A stretch of 64,000 nt of DNA, taken from assembly GCF_017876595.1 (NCBI RefSeq), contig NZ_JAGIOG010000001.1, positions 3,720,001 to 3,784,000 of the forward strand, given 5' to 3'. The notes under the pieces are model-generated. The model did no database searches, had not been told where the DNA came from, and was given only the letters and a program-made list of their open reading frames with translations. Numbering within the stretch: position 1 is the first letter of the stretch; each line of letters begins with the position of its first letter. The DNA comes from Aeromicrobium fastidiosum (lineage in GTDB: Bacteria; Actinomycetota; Actinomycetes; Propionibacteriales; Nocardioidaceae). The position numbers and the translations under genes are program-made. Shown here in pieces: positions 37,497-48,977 of the stretch.

Positions 37497-39699
37497 CCAC
37501 GTGGAGCCGACCCTCGCGGAGCACGACCGCGATGTCGCCGTCGAGGTCGGTGCGCCACCACTGCGTGCCGCGCGCCCGCAGCAGCGCGAGCAGGGCCGCC
37601 GTGGGATGCCCGTAGTCGTTGTCCTCCCCGGCGCTGATCGTGGCGATGCGGGCACCGACCGCGTCGATGAACCGCGGTTCCTGGTCGGCGCTGCCGTGGT
37701 GCGGCACCTTGAGCACGTCGGCCGTGACGTCGACGCCCGACCGAAGGATGCGCTGCTGGGCCTCCTCGCCGACGTCGCCGGTCAGCATCAGGTGGACGCC
37801 ACGGACCGTCGCCCGCAGCACGACGCTGACGCCGTTGCGGTCGCCTGCAGGCGGCTCGTCGGCCGGCGGCCAGAGCACGTCGGCGGACGTCTCGCCGACG
37901 GCGAAGGCCTCCCCCGCCGCTGCCGTGTGCGTCGGCACCCCGGGCACGTCGGGCCCACCCGACGTGCCGACGACGACCTGGTCGACCCGGCGACCGTGCA
38001 CGGCACCGCGCCAGCCGTCGACGTGGTCGGCGTCGCCGTGGGTCAGCACGAGCAGGCGAAGGGTGTGGACCCCCAACCCGTCGAGGCACCGGTCGACGGG
38101 CGCGTCGTCCTCCCCGACGTCGATGACGACGGCCTCCCCCGGCGCGACGGGCAGCACCGTGGCGTCGCCCTGCCCGACGTCGCAGCTGACCATGACCCAT
38201 CCGGGTGGGGGCCAACCCGTCTCGGGCGGCCGCCACACCCCGACCGCAAAGCCCAGCACGACGCCCACGAACAGCACCGGGCGCGACGACAGCCGCACGG
38301 CCAGCCACGTCACGACCGGCACCAGCACGATCAGCACCTGCCACGGCGCGTGCCACTCGAACGACGCAGCGTCGAGGCCCGCCGCGGTGTGCCCCACCGT
38401 GAGGATCCAGCTCGCGCACGCCCCCGCGACCAAGCCGCACGCATGTCCCGCAGGCACCCACACGAGGGACAGGAGTCCGCCCACCAGCCCTGCCACGGTC
38501 GCCGGCGCGACCGCCGGTGCGGCGACCAGGTTGGCGAACACGGCCACCAGCGACACCTCGCCCGACAAGGCCGCGATCGTCGGCGTGCACACCAGCTGGG
38601 CCGCCACCGGCACCCCGATCGCCAGCGCGCACCACCGCGGCATCCAGGTCTCGAGCCGGCGCGCGAACACGGGTGCCAGCACCAGGATGCCGGCGGTCGC
38701 GCTGACCGAGAGGACGAACCCGGGCGACCGCGACAGCCACGGGTCGACGAACAGCAGCACGACGACGGCCCAGCAGAGCGCCCGCAGGCCCCCGCGTGAC
38801 CCGAAGCCCAGTGCGGCGACGCCGACCGCGCCCATCGCTGCCGCACGGACGACGCTGGGCTCGGGCCTGGCCAGCAGCACGAATGCCGCGATCGACAGCG
38901 CCCCGACGACGACCAGCCCGCGACGACGGGCTCCGGCGGCGCGGGCTACGGCCATCGTGACCGCCAGCACGATCGTCAGGTTGGTGCCGGAGACGGCCAT
39001 GAGGTGCGTCAGGCCGCTGCGGCGGAAGTCCTCCTCGATGCCGTCGGTGACACCTCCCTCGTCGCCGTCGACGAGAGCGGGGACGAGGCCGCGCGGCTCG
39101 TCGGACAACGGGGCCACGGCCTGCCGCACGCCCTCACGGACGTGCTCGGACGCCGCCCACCACCAGGCGACACCGCTCGACGTCCCCCGGCGCACGACGT
39201 CGATCGTGACGCTCTCGTCGGAGCGGTCGGACGGTGCGAGTCGCCCCTGCACGACGAGCCGTTGCCCGACGACCAGGTCGGTGGCCCGGCCGTCGACGAA
39301 GGCCGTCGCGCTGTCGCGCAGCCGCAGGTCGAGACCGTTCGCAGCGACCCGCCGGACGACGACCCCGACCACGGTCGACTCGCGGCCGCGCTGGGTGAAC
39401 ACCCGCGCATCGCGGTTGACCTGCACCTCGAGGGTCACGAGGCGTCCGCTCTGCGCCAGGTCGACCAACGGCGACTGCTCGATCGTCGCGAGCCGCCACC
39501 CGCACGAGGCTGCGACCGCCGCGACGCACACCGCGGCCAGCAGCAGGGGGACGGCGCGGCGTCGATGCCACAGCACCGCCGCCACGACCACCGCGCCGGC
39601 CGAGATGCCGGCGGCAACGGCCGATCCCGTGGTGACGAGCCAGGCCGCGAGGCACCACGACAGGACAGCGCCCGGGGCCATCCGCCCGTCGTGGGTCAC
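37483..39699 (-). CDS. comEC: ComEC/Rec2 family competence membrane protein
   Basis: A 738-residue DNA-uptake channel protein. An N-terminal DUF4131-like region with helices and an OB-like fold spans about 1-200. The Competence domain, including SGLTHLMAVSGTNLTIVLAV, covers about 215-470. A metallo-beta-lactamase domain from about 500 has LTHGDADHVDGWRGAV, MLTGDVGEEAQ and LKVPHHGSADQ. The ligands look complete, so the nuclease-like domain may be active. GTG at 39699 overlaps the comEA stop as GTGA. Its stop lies in a 16-bp tandem repeat. Intact competence genes do not alone prove transformability. Confidence 0.93.
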   Translation of the reverse strand: MTHDGRMAPGAVLSWCLAAWLVTTGSAVAAGISAGAVVVAAVLWHRRRAVPLLLAAVCVAAVAASCGWRLATIEQSPLVDLAQSGRLVTLEVQVNRDARVFTQRGRESTVVGVVVRRVAANGLDLRLRDSATAFVDGRATDLVVGQRLVVQGRLAPSDRSDESVTIDVVRRGTSSGVAWWWAASEHVREGVRQAVAPLSDEPRGLVPALVDGDEGGVTDGIEEDFRRSGLTHLMAVSGTNLTIVLAVTMAVARAAGARRRGLVVVGALSIAAFVLLARPEPSVVRAAAMGAVGVAALGFGSRGGLRALCWAVVVLLFVDPWLSRSPGFVLSVSATAGILVLAPVFARRLETWMPRWCALAIGVPVAAQLVCTPTIAALSGEVSLVAVFANLVAAPAVAPATVAGLVGGLLSLVWVPAGHACGLVAGACASWILTVGHTAAGLDAASFEWHAPWQVLIVLVPVVTWLAVRLSSRPVLFVGVVLGFAVGVWRPPETGWPPPGWVMVSCDVGQGDATVLPVAPGEAVVIDVGEDDAPVDRCLDGLGVHTLRLLVLTHGDADHVDGWRGAVHGRRVDQVVVGTSGGPDVPGVPTHTAAAGEAFAVGETSADVLWPPADEPPAGDRNGVSVVLRATVRGVHLMLTGDVGEEAQQRILRSGVDVTADVLKVPHHGSADQEPRFIDAVGARIATISAGEDNDYGHPTAALLALLRARGTQWWRTDLDGDIAVVLREGRLHVVSRG

Positions 39700-40448
39700 A
39701 CCACGACGAGATCGCGGAGCTCGGCCAGGGTCGCGTCGCCGATGCCCTTGACGTCGAGCAGGTCGTCGACCGACCCGAACCGTCCGTTGGTGTCGCGCCA
39801 CGCGAGGATCGCCTGCGCCGTGACGGGGCCGACGCCGGGCAACGCGTCGAGCTGTTCGGCCGTGGCGGTGTTGAGGTTGACCTTGGTGCCGGCCGGGGCG
39901 GCTCCCGTCGTCCCGGGTGAACCGGGTGCACCGGCCACACCCGGGTCGACGGGATCGATCCCGACCAGCACCTGCTCGCCGTCGGTCAGCTCGCGGGCCA
40001 TGTTGAGCGCCGTGGTGTCGACCCGGCCGTCGAGCCCGCCGGCCGCCTCGATCGCCTCGTAGACCCGCGATCCCTTCGGCAGCGTCACGATGCCCGGCTT
40101 CTTGACGTCGCCCACGACGTCGATGATCAGGGGCTGCGCCTGCGCCGCTGCCTGCCCCTGGACCGCTGGCGAGCCAGTGCCTGCCGACGAGAGCGACAGC
40201 GGGGCGACGGGCGGGCTGCTGTCGGGACGGCCAGCGAGCAGCCACCACACCAGCAGCACCGATGCCGCGACCGCGATCGTCGCCAGGGCACGCGCGTGCG
40301 GGATCTCGACCCGGCGGCGCTGGGGTGCCTCGGGCTCCTCGGCGGGCGGCAGCTCGGCGTCGAACGAGGCAGCCAGCTGCGCGAGCCGTCGCCGGGCGAT
40401 GTCGGCACGGGTCTCGTCGAGCGGGTCGTCTCGGTGCAGCGGCTTCAC
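39696..40448 (-). CDS. comEA: ComEA family DNA-binding protein
   Basis: A 250-residue membrane-anchored DNA receptor. One membrane helix at about 52-67 (ALATIAVAASVLLVWWLLAG), a SLBB domain at about 105-170 (IIDVVGDVKKPGIVTLPKGSRVYEAIEAAGG), then a helix-hairpin-helix pair at about 190-250 (VNLNTATAEQLDALPGVGPV and VDDLLDVKGIGDATL). It binds incoming DNA outside the membrane for ComEC. GTG start is six bases after TACCGT. Coupled to comEC. Confidence 0.94.
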   Translation of the reverse strand: MKPLHRDDPLDETRADIARRRLAQLAASFDAELPPAEEPEAPQRRRVEIPHARALATIAVAASVLLVWWLLAGRPDSSPPVAPLSLSSAGTGSPAVQGQAAAQAQPLIIDVVGDVKKPGIVTLPKGSRVYEAIEAAGGLDGRVDTTALNMARELTDGEQVLVGIDPVDPGVAGAPGSPGTTGAAPAGTKVNLNTATAEQLDALPGVGPVTAQAILAWRDTNGRFGSVDDLLDVKGIGDATLAELRDLVVV

Positions 40449-40454
40449 ACCTCG

Positions 40455-40460
40455 ACGGTA
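40455..40460 (-). promoter_or_regulatory. -10 box TACCGT for comEA-comEC
   Basis: Minus-strand TACCGT is six bases before the comEA GTG. Nothing else was recognised in 40461-40618. Confidence 0.6.
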
Positions 40461-40618
40461 TGCACCAGGCGACGTCCGCGGGAGCCGTCAGCCGTCCGCT
40501 GTGGACAACCCCGCGCGTCGACGGGCCGGTGGGACGGCCGCGAGACGGGCGAGCGGTGCGCTGGCGTCCAGGCTCGGCCGCCAGGTGGACGCCAGTGCAC
40601 CGCCGCCCCCCGGACGAG

Positions 40619-41458
40619 TCAGCGGGGGGTGATGGTTACCGAGATCATGCCGGGCCCCACGTGTGCGCCGATCGCGGCACCGACCTCGTCGACCGGGATC
40701 GACTCGCGCTCGAGCGCCGTGGCCAGCCGCTCGGCCACCGCCGTCGCCGTGGTCAGGCTGGCCAAGTGCTGAACGCCGATGTCGAACCCGTCGTCACAGG
40801 CCGCCGCCTTCTCGACGGCCAGCGCCTCGAGCCTGGCCAGTGCCTTGGCCTGGGTGCGGACGCGCTCGAGCGGCACGACGACGCCGTCGGTGATCGTCAG
40901 GATCGGCTTGACCGCGAGCGCCGAGCCGATCAGCGCCGCAGCGGCCCCGACACGTCCACCCCGCCTGAGGTACTCCAGGGTGTCGACGTACATCAGCACG
41001 ACCGAGCTCTCGCCGGCCCCGCGGGCCGCATCCGCAACGCCGGCCGCATCGGCTCCGGCATCGCGGGCCTGCGCGGCACGGCCGGCGGCGAAGCCTGTCG
41101 CGACACCCACCTGGGTCGAGTCGATGCAGACGACGGGCACGCTGGCCTGCTTGGACGCCAGCTGAGCCGACTCGAGCGTGCCCGACATGCGGGCGCTGAG
41201 GTGCACCGAGACGATCGACTCGGCACCCTCGGCGGCCAGCCGCTCGTACACCGCCAGGAAGTCGTCGGGGGTGGGACGCGAGGTGCTGACGGGCACGAAC
41301 GCGGCCAGCGCCTCGGCGATCATGTCGGCCGTGACGTCGTCGCCCTCGGTGTAGACGTCGGCCCCGATGATGACCTGCAGCGGCACGACCACGATGTGCT
41401 CGCGCTCCGCATCGTCGGGGTCGAGCGAGGACGTCGAGTCCGTGACGATGCCGATCAT
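40619..41458 (-). CDS. DegV family fatty-acid-binding protein
   Basis: A 279-residue cytosolic protein of the DegV/FakB fold, which holds a fatty acid in a pocket between two domains. IGIVTDSTSSLDPDDAE opens the chain. PDDFLAVYERLAAEGAESIVSVHLSARMSGTLESAQLA (about 80-117) carries the conserved SARMSGT loop that contacts the carboxylate, with VCIDSTQVGVATGFAAG following. TAGGCT stands six bases before ATG. FakA kinase is not in the window, so the binding partner is unknown. Confidence 0.92.
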   Translation of the reverse strand: MIGIVTDSTSSLDPDDAEREHIVVVPLQVIIGADVYTEGDDVTADMIAEALAAFVPVSTSRPTPDDFLAVYERLAAEGAESIVSVHLSARMSGTLESAQLASKQASVPVVCIDSTQVGVATGFAAGRAAQARDAGADAAGVADAARGAGESSVVLMYVDTLEYLRRGGRVGAAAALIGSALAVKPILTITDGVVVPLERVRTQAKALARLEALAVEKAAACDDGFDIGVQHLASLTTATAVAERLATALERESIPVDEVGAAIGAHVGPGMISVTITPR

Positions 41459-41464
41459 GCCCGA

Positions 41465-41470
41465 AGCCTA
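41465..41470 (-). promoter_or_regulatory. -10 box TAGGCT for degV
   Basis: Minus-strand TAGGCT exactly six bases before the ATG at 41458; leaderless. Confidence 0.65.
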
Positions 41471-41523
41471 GCGGGATGTGCGCCAGGTCACGTCGTCAAC
41501 CATGGGCCAAGCGGCCCTGAGGC

Positions 41524-44379
<2,856 letters not shown>

Positions 44380-44405
44380 TGACCGGATGTTACCGGCTGC
44401 GCGTC

Positions 44406-44654
44406 CTACTCCACGTCGTCGGGCACGACCACCGGACGGAGCCTGGCCCACACCCCGAAGCCGATCGCGACCACGAGCATCCCGACACCACCCCACAGGT
44501 TGATGTTGAGCCCGTCGCCCCGGGCCAGCTCCTCGTCGGTGGCGTTGAACAGCCCCAGCAGGATCAGGATGACGCCGTAGACGCCCAGGAGCCCGCCGAT
44601 CACGAACCGGATGTCGAAGACGCCGGCCTTCTTCTTGGTCGTCTGCTCACTCAT
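44406..44654 (-). CDS. Small two-helix membrane protein downstream of the symporter
   Basis: An 82-residue protein with helices at about 16-38 ([22 protein letters not shown]) and 53-70 ([20 protein letters not shown]). A lysine-rich N-terminus (TTKKKAG) suggests it stays inside. The start ATG has AGGAG at six bases, and that site includes the symporter's stop codon (TAGGAG), so the two are co-translated. Small membrane proteins of this sort commonly accompany sodium/solute symporters and may be accessory subunits (inference). Confidence 0.78.
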   Translation of the reverse strand: MSEQTTKKKAGVFDIRFVIGGLLGVYGVILILLGLFNATDEELARGDGLNINLWGGVGMLVVAIGFGVWARLRPVVVPDDVE

Positions 44655-44663
44655 GACGGTCTC

Positions 44664-46361
44664 CTAGCGGAACAGCAGGTTGAGGACGATGACGATGACC
44701 AGGCCGAGGCCGGCCAGCCTCGTCGGGGACTGGTACCACGGCAGCGAGCCGGCGTCGGGGTCGACGAGCGACTCCTTGGGCGTCAGCGAGTACACGAGGC
44801 CCTCGAGCTCCTTGGGGTCACGTGGCCTCGTCATGAAGGTGACGACGACGCTCACCACGATGTCGACGACGAACGCCGCGCCCGCCGCCGCGAAGCTCGC
44901 GCCCTGGCCCGACAGCGCCAGCACGCCGGTCGACGCGCCACCGAAGGCGTCCTCGCTCAGGAAGGCGACGGCGATCGCGGCGCCCGTGCCCGCGACGAGG
45001 CCCGTCCAGCCGGCCGTCGCCGACATGCGCTTCCAGAACATGCCGAGGATGAACGTCGCGAACAGCGGGGCGTTGAAGAAGCCGAACAGCGTTTGCAGGT
45101 AGTTCATGAGGTTGTCGTAGTTGGACGCGAAGTACGCCGTGCCGATCGCGATGACGGTCGCCGCGACGGTCGCGATGCGCCCCACGCCCGTGTAGTAGCC
45201 GTCGGGCTTGTCCTTCTGCACGTACTGCTGCCACAGGTCGTACGAGAAGACCGTGTTGAACGCCGAGATGTTGGCGGCCATGCCGGCCATGAACGAGGCG
45301 AGCAGGCCGGCGATCGCGACGCCGAGCATGCCGTTGGGCAGCAGGTCGCGCATCAGCAGCAGGATCGCGTCGTTGTAGGTCGCGCCACCCGAGCTGCCCT
45401 CCCCCGACTTGAGGTTGGCGATCTCGGGGATGATGATCGCCGCCGCCATGCCGGGGATGATCACGATGAACGGGATGAACATCTTCGGGAACGCGCCGAT
45501 GATCGGGGCCCGTCGCGCCGACGACAGCGAGTCGGACGCCATGGCCCGCTGCACCTCGACGAAGTTGGTCGTCCAGTAGCCGAACGACAGCACGAAGCCG
45601 AGGCCGAACACGATGCCGATCGTCGACAGCACGGGGTTGTCGATGCCGGTCAGGTCGGTGCCGGGCCACGACGACAGCTGCTCGGGGCCGGGCTGCACCT
45701 TGTCCTTGATGCCCTGCCAACCGCCGACCTTGTGCAGCGCGATGATCGTCAGCGGCGTCAGCGCGGCGACGATCACGAAGAACTGCAGCACCTCGTTGTA
45801 GATCGCCGCTGAGAGTCCTCCGAGCGTGATGTAGCTGAGCACCACGATCGCGGCGACGATCAGCGACACCCACAGCGGCCACCCCAGCAGGCGGTTGACG
45901 ATCGTCGCGAGCAGGTAGAGATTGATGCCCGCGATCAGCAGCTGGGCGACCGAGAAGCTCAGCGCATTGACCAGGTGGGCACCGGTGCCGAAGCGCCGAC
46001 GCATGAACTCCGGGACGCTCCGCACCCCGGAGCCGTAGTAGAACGGCATCATCACGATGCCGAGGAACAGCATCGCCGGCACCGCGCCGATCCAGAAGTA
46101 GTGGAACGTCGCGACGCCGAACTCGGCGCCGTTGGCCGACATGCCCATGATCTCGACCGCGCCGAGATTGGCCGAGATGAACGCGAGCCCCGTGACCCAG
46201 GCGGGCAGCGAGCGTCCCGACAAGAAGAAGTCGAGGCTCGACGACACCTGCCGCCTCGCCAGCACCCCGATCCCGAGCACGACCGCGAAGTACAGCGCGA
46301 TGATCGTGTAGTCGAAGAAGTCGGCGTTGAGTCTGAACGTGTCGTCTGCTGCCCGGAGCAT
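44664..46361 (-). CDS. Sodium:solute symporter family protein
   Basis: A 565-residue SSS-family transporter with about 14 hydrophobic segments. FFLSGRSLPAWVTGLAFISANLGAVEIMGMSANG (about 47-80) is the discontinuous helix 1 with the Na+ and substrate site. YITLGGLSAAIYNEVLQFFVIVA and GFVLSFGYWTTNFVEVQRAM are SSS signatures, and LASFMAGMAANISAFNTVFSYDLWQ is another. It resembles the SGLT branch, so a sugar, inositol or similar solute is likely; the sequence does not decide. Divergent from the protealysin-like gene. Confidence 0.9.
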   Translation of the reverse strand: MLRAADDTFRLNADFFDYTIIALYFAVVLGIGVLARRQVSSSLDFFLSGRSLPAWVTGLAFISANLGAVEIMGMSANGAEFGVATFHYFWIGAVPAMLFLGIVMMPFYYGSGVRSVPEFMRRRFGTGAHLVNALSFSVAQLLIAGINLYLLATIVNRLLGWPLWVSLIVAAIVVLSYITLGGLSAAIYNEVLQFFVIVAALTPLTIIALHKVGGWQGIKDKVQPGPEQLSSWPGTDLTGIDNPVLSTIGIVFGLGFVLSFGYWTTNFVEVQRAMASDSLSSARRAPIIGAFPKMFIPFIVIIPGMAAAIIIPEIANLKSGEGSSGGATYNDAILLLMRDLLPNGMLGVAIAGLLASFMAGMAANISAFNTVFSYDLWQQYVQKDKPDGYYTGVGRIATVAATVIAIGTAYFASNYDNLMNYLQTLFGFFNAPLFATFILGMFWKRMSATAGWTGLVAGTGAAIAVAFLSEDAFGGASTGVLALSGQGASFAAAGAAFVVDIVVSVVVTFMTRPRDPKELEGLVYSLTPKESLVDPDAGSLPWYQSPTRLAGLGLVIVIVLNLLFR

Positions 46362-46477
46362 CGGGACCCCCGTCTCTGCGGGTCACGACCCCCCGGCCGG
46401 CCCCATCGGGGGACGTTACTCCCGCCGGTTCGGCTGCGCACGCCAGCGGATGCCTCGCGCGTGTCGGTGCCCGCGCC

Positions 46478-46483
46478 TACCGT
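46478..46483 (+). promoter_or_regulatory. -10 box TACCGT for the protealysin-like gene
   Basis: TACCGT is exactly six bases before the ATG at 46490; the spacer GGAGGC also resembles a ribosome site but is too close to be one. Confidence 0.55.
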
Positions 46484-46489
46484 GGAGGC

Positions 46490-47557
46490 ATGGCTCACGG
46501 CATCGTCCCGCCCTACCTGCTGAGGCACCTATCCGAGCTCGACCGCGACGACCTGCGGGCGGCCACCGAGGCGGCGCACCGCACGCTGCTGGCGCCGTCG
46601 CCGCCGCGTCCGGCCCCTCGCACCGCCCTGCCAGAGTCGCCCCGGACGGTCGCCCCGACGTCGCCCGACCGCACGATCAGCGACGCGGCCGGTGCCGAGA
46701 CGCTGCCCGGCGACGTCGTCCGGCGCGAGGGCGACGAGCCCACGGGCGACCTCGCGGCCGACGAGGCCTACGACGGCCTGGGCGCGACGTACGCGCTGCT
46801 CGCCGAGGTCTTCGGCCGAGCGTCGATCGACGGTGCCGGCCTGCCCCTGCTCGCGACGGTGCACTACGGGCAGCAGTACGACAACGCCTTCTGGGACGGC
46901 GAGCAGATGGTGTTCGGCGACGGCGACGGCCAGGTGTTCGGCCGGTTCACGGCGTCGTTGTCGGTCATCGGGCACGAGCTGGCGCACGGTGTCACCCAGC
47001 ACACCGCCGCGCTCGTCTACGAGGGGCAGTCGGGCGCGCTGAACGAGTCGATCTCGGACGTGTTCGGTGCACTGGTCGAGCAGCACTCCCGCGGTCAGAG
47101 TGCCGCGGAGGCCTCGTGGCTGATCGGCGAGGGGCTGTTCACCGACCAGGTCGAGGGCAGCGCGCTGCGCTCGATGAAGGCACCCGGCACGGCGTACGAC
47201 GACGACGTCCTCGGCAAGGACCCGCAGCCGGCCACGATGGCCGACTACGTCGACACCACCGACGACAACGGCGGCGTGCACCTCAACTCGGGCATCCCCA
47301 ACCACGCGTTCTACCTCGTCGCGACGGCGCTCGGCGGCCACGCCTGGGACGCGGCCGGACCGATCTGGTACGACACGATCAGCGGCGACCTGCCGGCGAC
47401 CGCGACGTTCGAGCAGTTCGGTGCCGCGACGGCAGCCGCCGCAACAGCGCGGTTCGGCGACGGCTCGCGCGAGCACCGAGCTGTCCGCGAGGCGTGGTCG
47501 ACGGTGGGCCTGTCGATCGGCGACACTGACACCGACCCCGCGGGCCCCGCCCGCTGA
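46490..47557 (+). CDS. Protealysin-like M4 family metalloprotease
   Basis: A 355-residue thermolysin-family zinc protease. The N-terminal HGIVPPYLLRHLS (residues 3-15) matches the short protealysin propeptide with its PPYLL element. The catalytic helix is VIGHELAHGVTQHTAALVY (about 163-181; HELAH zinc motif) with the third ligand in GALNESISDVFG (about 187-198). VHLNSGIPNHAFYL has the transition-state histidine region. No signal peptide, as in protealysins, which act in or leave the cell by other routes. The next gene is an emfourin-like inhibitor. Confidence 0.92.
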   Translation: MAHGIVPPYLLRHLSELDRDDLRAATEAAHRTLLAPSPPRPAPRTALPESPRTVAPTSPDRTISDAAGAETLPGDVVRREGDEPTGDLAADEAYDGLGATYALLAEVFGRASIDGAGLPLLATVHYGQQYDNAFWDGEQMVFGDGDGQVFGRFTASLSVIGHELAHGVTQHTAALVYEGQSGALNESISDVFGALVEQHSRGQSAAEASWLIGEGLFTDQVEGSALRSMKAPGTAYDDDVLGKDPQPATMADYVDTTDDNGGVHLNSGIPNHAFYLVATALGGHAWDAAGPIWYDTISGDLPATATFEQFGAATAAAATARFGDGSREHRAVREAWSTVGLSIGDTDTDPAGPAR

Positions 47558-47579
47558 CCACGACGCTCAGGAGACCTCG

Positions 47580-47864
47580 ATGGACGAGCTGCCCTTCGTC
47601 ATCACGGTCGCGCGGACGGGAGGCTTCGCCGGACTGCGTCGCGAGTGGTCGATCGAGGTCGCGGTGCCGCAGGACGCCGATCGCTGGCGTCCCATCGTCG
47701 AGGCCTGCCCGTGGGATGACCTCGACGGCGACCGCGATGTCACGGCCGACGGGTTCGTCTACGCCGTGAGCGTGGCCGACCACGCGGCCGTCGTCCCGGA
47801 GCGCGAGCTCGACGGGCCGTGGCGCCAGCTGGTCGACGAGGTCAGACGATCCGCCGAGGCGTGA
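47580..47864 (+). CDS. Emfourin-like inhibitor of protealysin-type protease
   Basis: A 94-residue protein starting 22 bp after the M4 protease, with AGGAG at seven bases from ATG. ITVARTGGFAGLRREWSIEV (about 8-27) and FVYAVSVADHAAVV, ending in GPWRQLVDEVRRS, match the emfourin family of slow tight-binding protealysin inhibitors as I know it from Serratia. The protease-inhibitor gene pair is itself the strongest support. It would guard the cytoplasm from the protease. Confidence 0.8.
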   Translation: MDELPFVITVARTGGFAGLRREWSIEVAVPQDADRWRPIVEACPWDDLDGDRDVTADGFVYAVSVADHAAVVPERELDGPWRQLVDEVRRSAEA

Positions 47865-47879
47865 TCGCCCGCGCTGACG

Positions 47880-48239
47880 TCAGAGCCGCTCGACCAGCGC
47901 GCTGATGTGCGGGCAGCCGGGCTCGACCCGCTGGCCGACCCAGATGCTGACGAGGCGACGCTCGTCGGGCTCGTCGGGCATCCATTCCTCGACCCACGCG
48001 GCCACCGCGCGACCGGCGGCGACACCGTGCCCCTCGGCGGAGCGGCGGATGCGGTGCACCGTGACGCGCAGCGGCGCACGGAACAGCGGCAGCGCGTCGT
48101 CCGCTCCGGCCTCGACCAGCACCTGGCCGTACGCATCGGCCGGCAGCCACGCGAGCGCGGCCTCGATCGCGACCACATCGCCGAGGTCGCCGGCCAGCAG
48201 CACGTGCTCGGTCGGCAGGCGGCGTCGATGGGATCTCAC
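47880..48239 (-). CDS. SIP domain protein (siderophore-interacting protein C-terminal domain)
   Basis: A 119-residue stand-alone SIP NAD(P)H-binding domain. HVLLAGDLGDVVAIEAALAWLPADAYGQVLVEAGADDALPL (about 12-52) matches the start of that domain, and AWVEEWMPDEPDERRLVSIWVGQRVEPGC its end. Full siderophore-interacting ferric reductases also have an FAD domain; that half is absent, so it may pair with another protein. The GTG follows TACTCT by six bases, and an iron box overlaps the promoter, so it should be repressed when iron is plentiful. Confidence 0.8.
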   Translation of the reverse strand: MRSHRRRLPTEHVLLAGDLGDVVAIEAALAWLPADAYGQVLVEAGADDALPLFRAPLRVTVHRIRRSAEGHGVAAGRAVAAWVEEWMPDEPDERRLVSIWVGQRVEPGCPHISALVERL

Positions 48240-48245
48240 TCCCCG

Positions 48246-48267
48246 AGAGTAGAGGTAAGCCTCACCT
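48246..48267 (-). promoter_or_regulatory. IdeR/DtxR iron box overlapping the SIP gene promoter
   Basis: AGGTAAGCCTCACCT (48253-48267) fits the core consensus AGGTNAGSCTNACCT at every position. The -10 box TACTCT (48246-48251, minus strand) is one base away, so bound repressor would cover the -35/-10 spacer. The same TACTCT is six bases before the GTG start. Confidence 0.85.
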
Positions 48268-48310
48268 CACTTCAAGAGGGGTGACCCATCACACGCGAGC
48301 CCGAGGGGAC

Positions 48311-48360
48311 CGGCGATGAGGGTTACCGGCAATTCCAGCAACCACCAACCCTCATCGCCG
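48311..48360. repeat. Stem-loop 1 of a tandem pair (GATGAGGGTT family)
   Basis: Perfect 14-bp arms CGGCGATGAGGGTT (48311-48324) and AACCCTCATCGCCG (48347-48360) around a 22-base loop. The loop shares ACCGGCA...GCAACC with the second stem-loop. The 48240-48447 gap holds these two structures and the SIP promoter, and no gene. Confidence 0.88.
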
Positions 48361-48372
48361 ATCGGCGCTGCA

Positions 48373-48426
48373 ACCCACGATGAGGGTTACCGGCAGCCGT
48401 GGCAACCGATAACCCTCATCGTGGGT
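48373..48426. repeat. Stem-loop 2 of the tandem pair
   Basis: Perfect 17-bp arms ACCCACGATGAGGGTTA (48373-48389) and TAACCCTCATCGTGGGT (48410-48426) around a 20-base loop. The inner stem equals stem-loop 1 but the outer bases differ on both arms in matching fashion. It ends 22 bp from the dps stop codon, so it could end the dps transcript. Confidence 0.88.
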
Positions 48427-48447
48427 CCCCCGCGTGGCGGGGAGGGG

Positions 48448-48939
48448 TCAGGCGGCGAGGTGCGCCTGGAGGAACCAGCGGTCCTTGGTCAGGCCCCGCT
48501 CGATCTCGATCGCGACGTCCTGGCTGCTCAGGTCGATGTCGTCGAGACCCGTGACGGCCGCGCGCACCGTGACGAGGGCGGCGTCGATCTGGCGCACGAC
48601 GGCGGCTGCGGTGTCCTGCCACGACTGGAAGCCGTCGGCCAGCTGGGGCAGCGTCGACTGGGCGGCGACGGTGTGCAGGCGGGCGTCGACGGGCAGGCCC
48701 AGGGCGACGACGCGCTCGGCGGCGGTGTCGGCGTAGTCCTGCGCGTGCGCGACGACCTGGTCGAGGGTCTCGTGGACGCCGACGAAGCTGCCGCCGCGGA
48801 CGTGCCAGTGCGCCTGCTTGCCGTTGACGACGAGGGCCTCGAGGTCACGGACGACGGGGCTGAGGAACTGGGCGACACCCGCGGCGATCTCGGACGTCGT
48901 GGCGAGGTCGGACGGGATCTGCGTGTCAAGTGAAGTCAT
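48448..48939 (-). CDS. dps: Dps family DNA-protecting ferritin-like protein
   Basis: A 163-residue mini-ferritin forming a 12-mer that oxidises and stores iron. LVVNGKQAHWHVRGGSFVGVHETLDQVVAHAQDYADTAAERV (about 40-82) contains the dinuclear ferroxidase ligands (H in HWHVRG, D/E in the following helix). The C-terminus is short, with no lysine-rich DNA-binding tail. ATG at 48939 gives the usual family length; an in-frame ATG ten codons upstream is less likely. Two iron-box-like sites lie upstream and two stem-loops downstream. Confidence 0.93.
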   Translation of the reverse strand: MTSLDTQIPSDLATTSEIAAGVAQFLSPVVRDLEALVVNGKQAHWHVRGGSFVGVHETLDQVVAHAQDYADTAAERVVALGLPVDARLHTVAAQSTLPQLADGFQSWQDTAAAVVRQIDAALVTVRAAVTGLDDIDLSSQDVAIEIERGLTKDRWFLQAHLAA

Positions 48940-48977
48940 GCCTCCACCCTGCCCAGATCTGCTTGCCATTTCAACGA

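Noticed and set aside
37483-40248. Long 921-codon comEC start inside comEA
   Set aside because: The added N-terminus is an out-of-frame reading of comEA; the GTGA junction at 39699 is the natural start.
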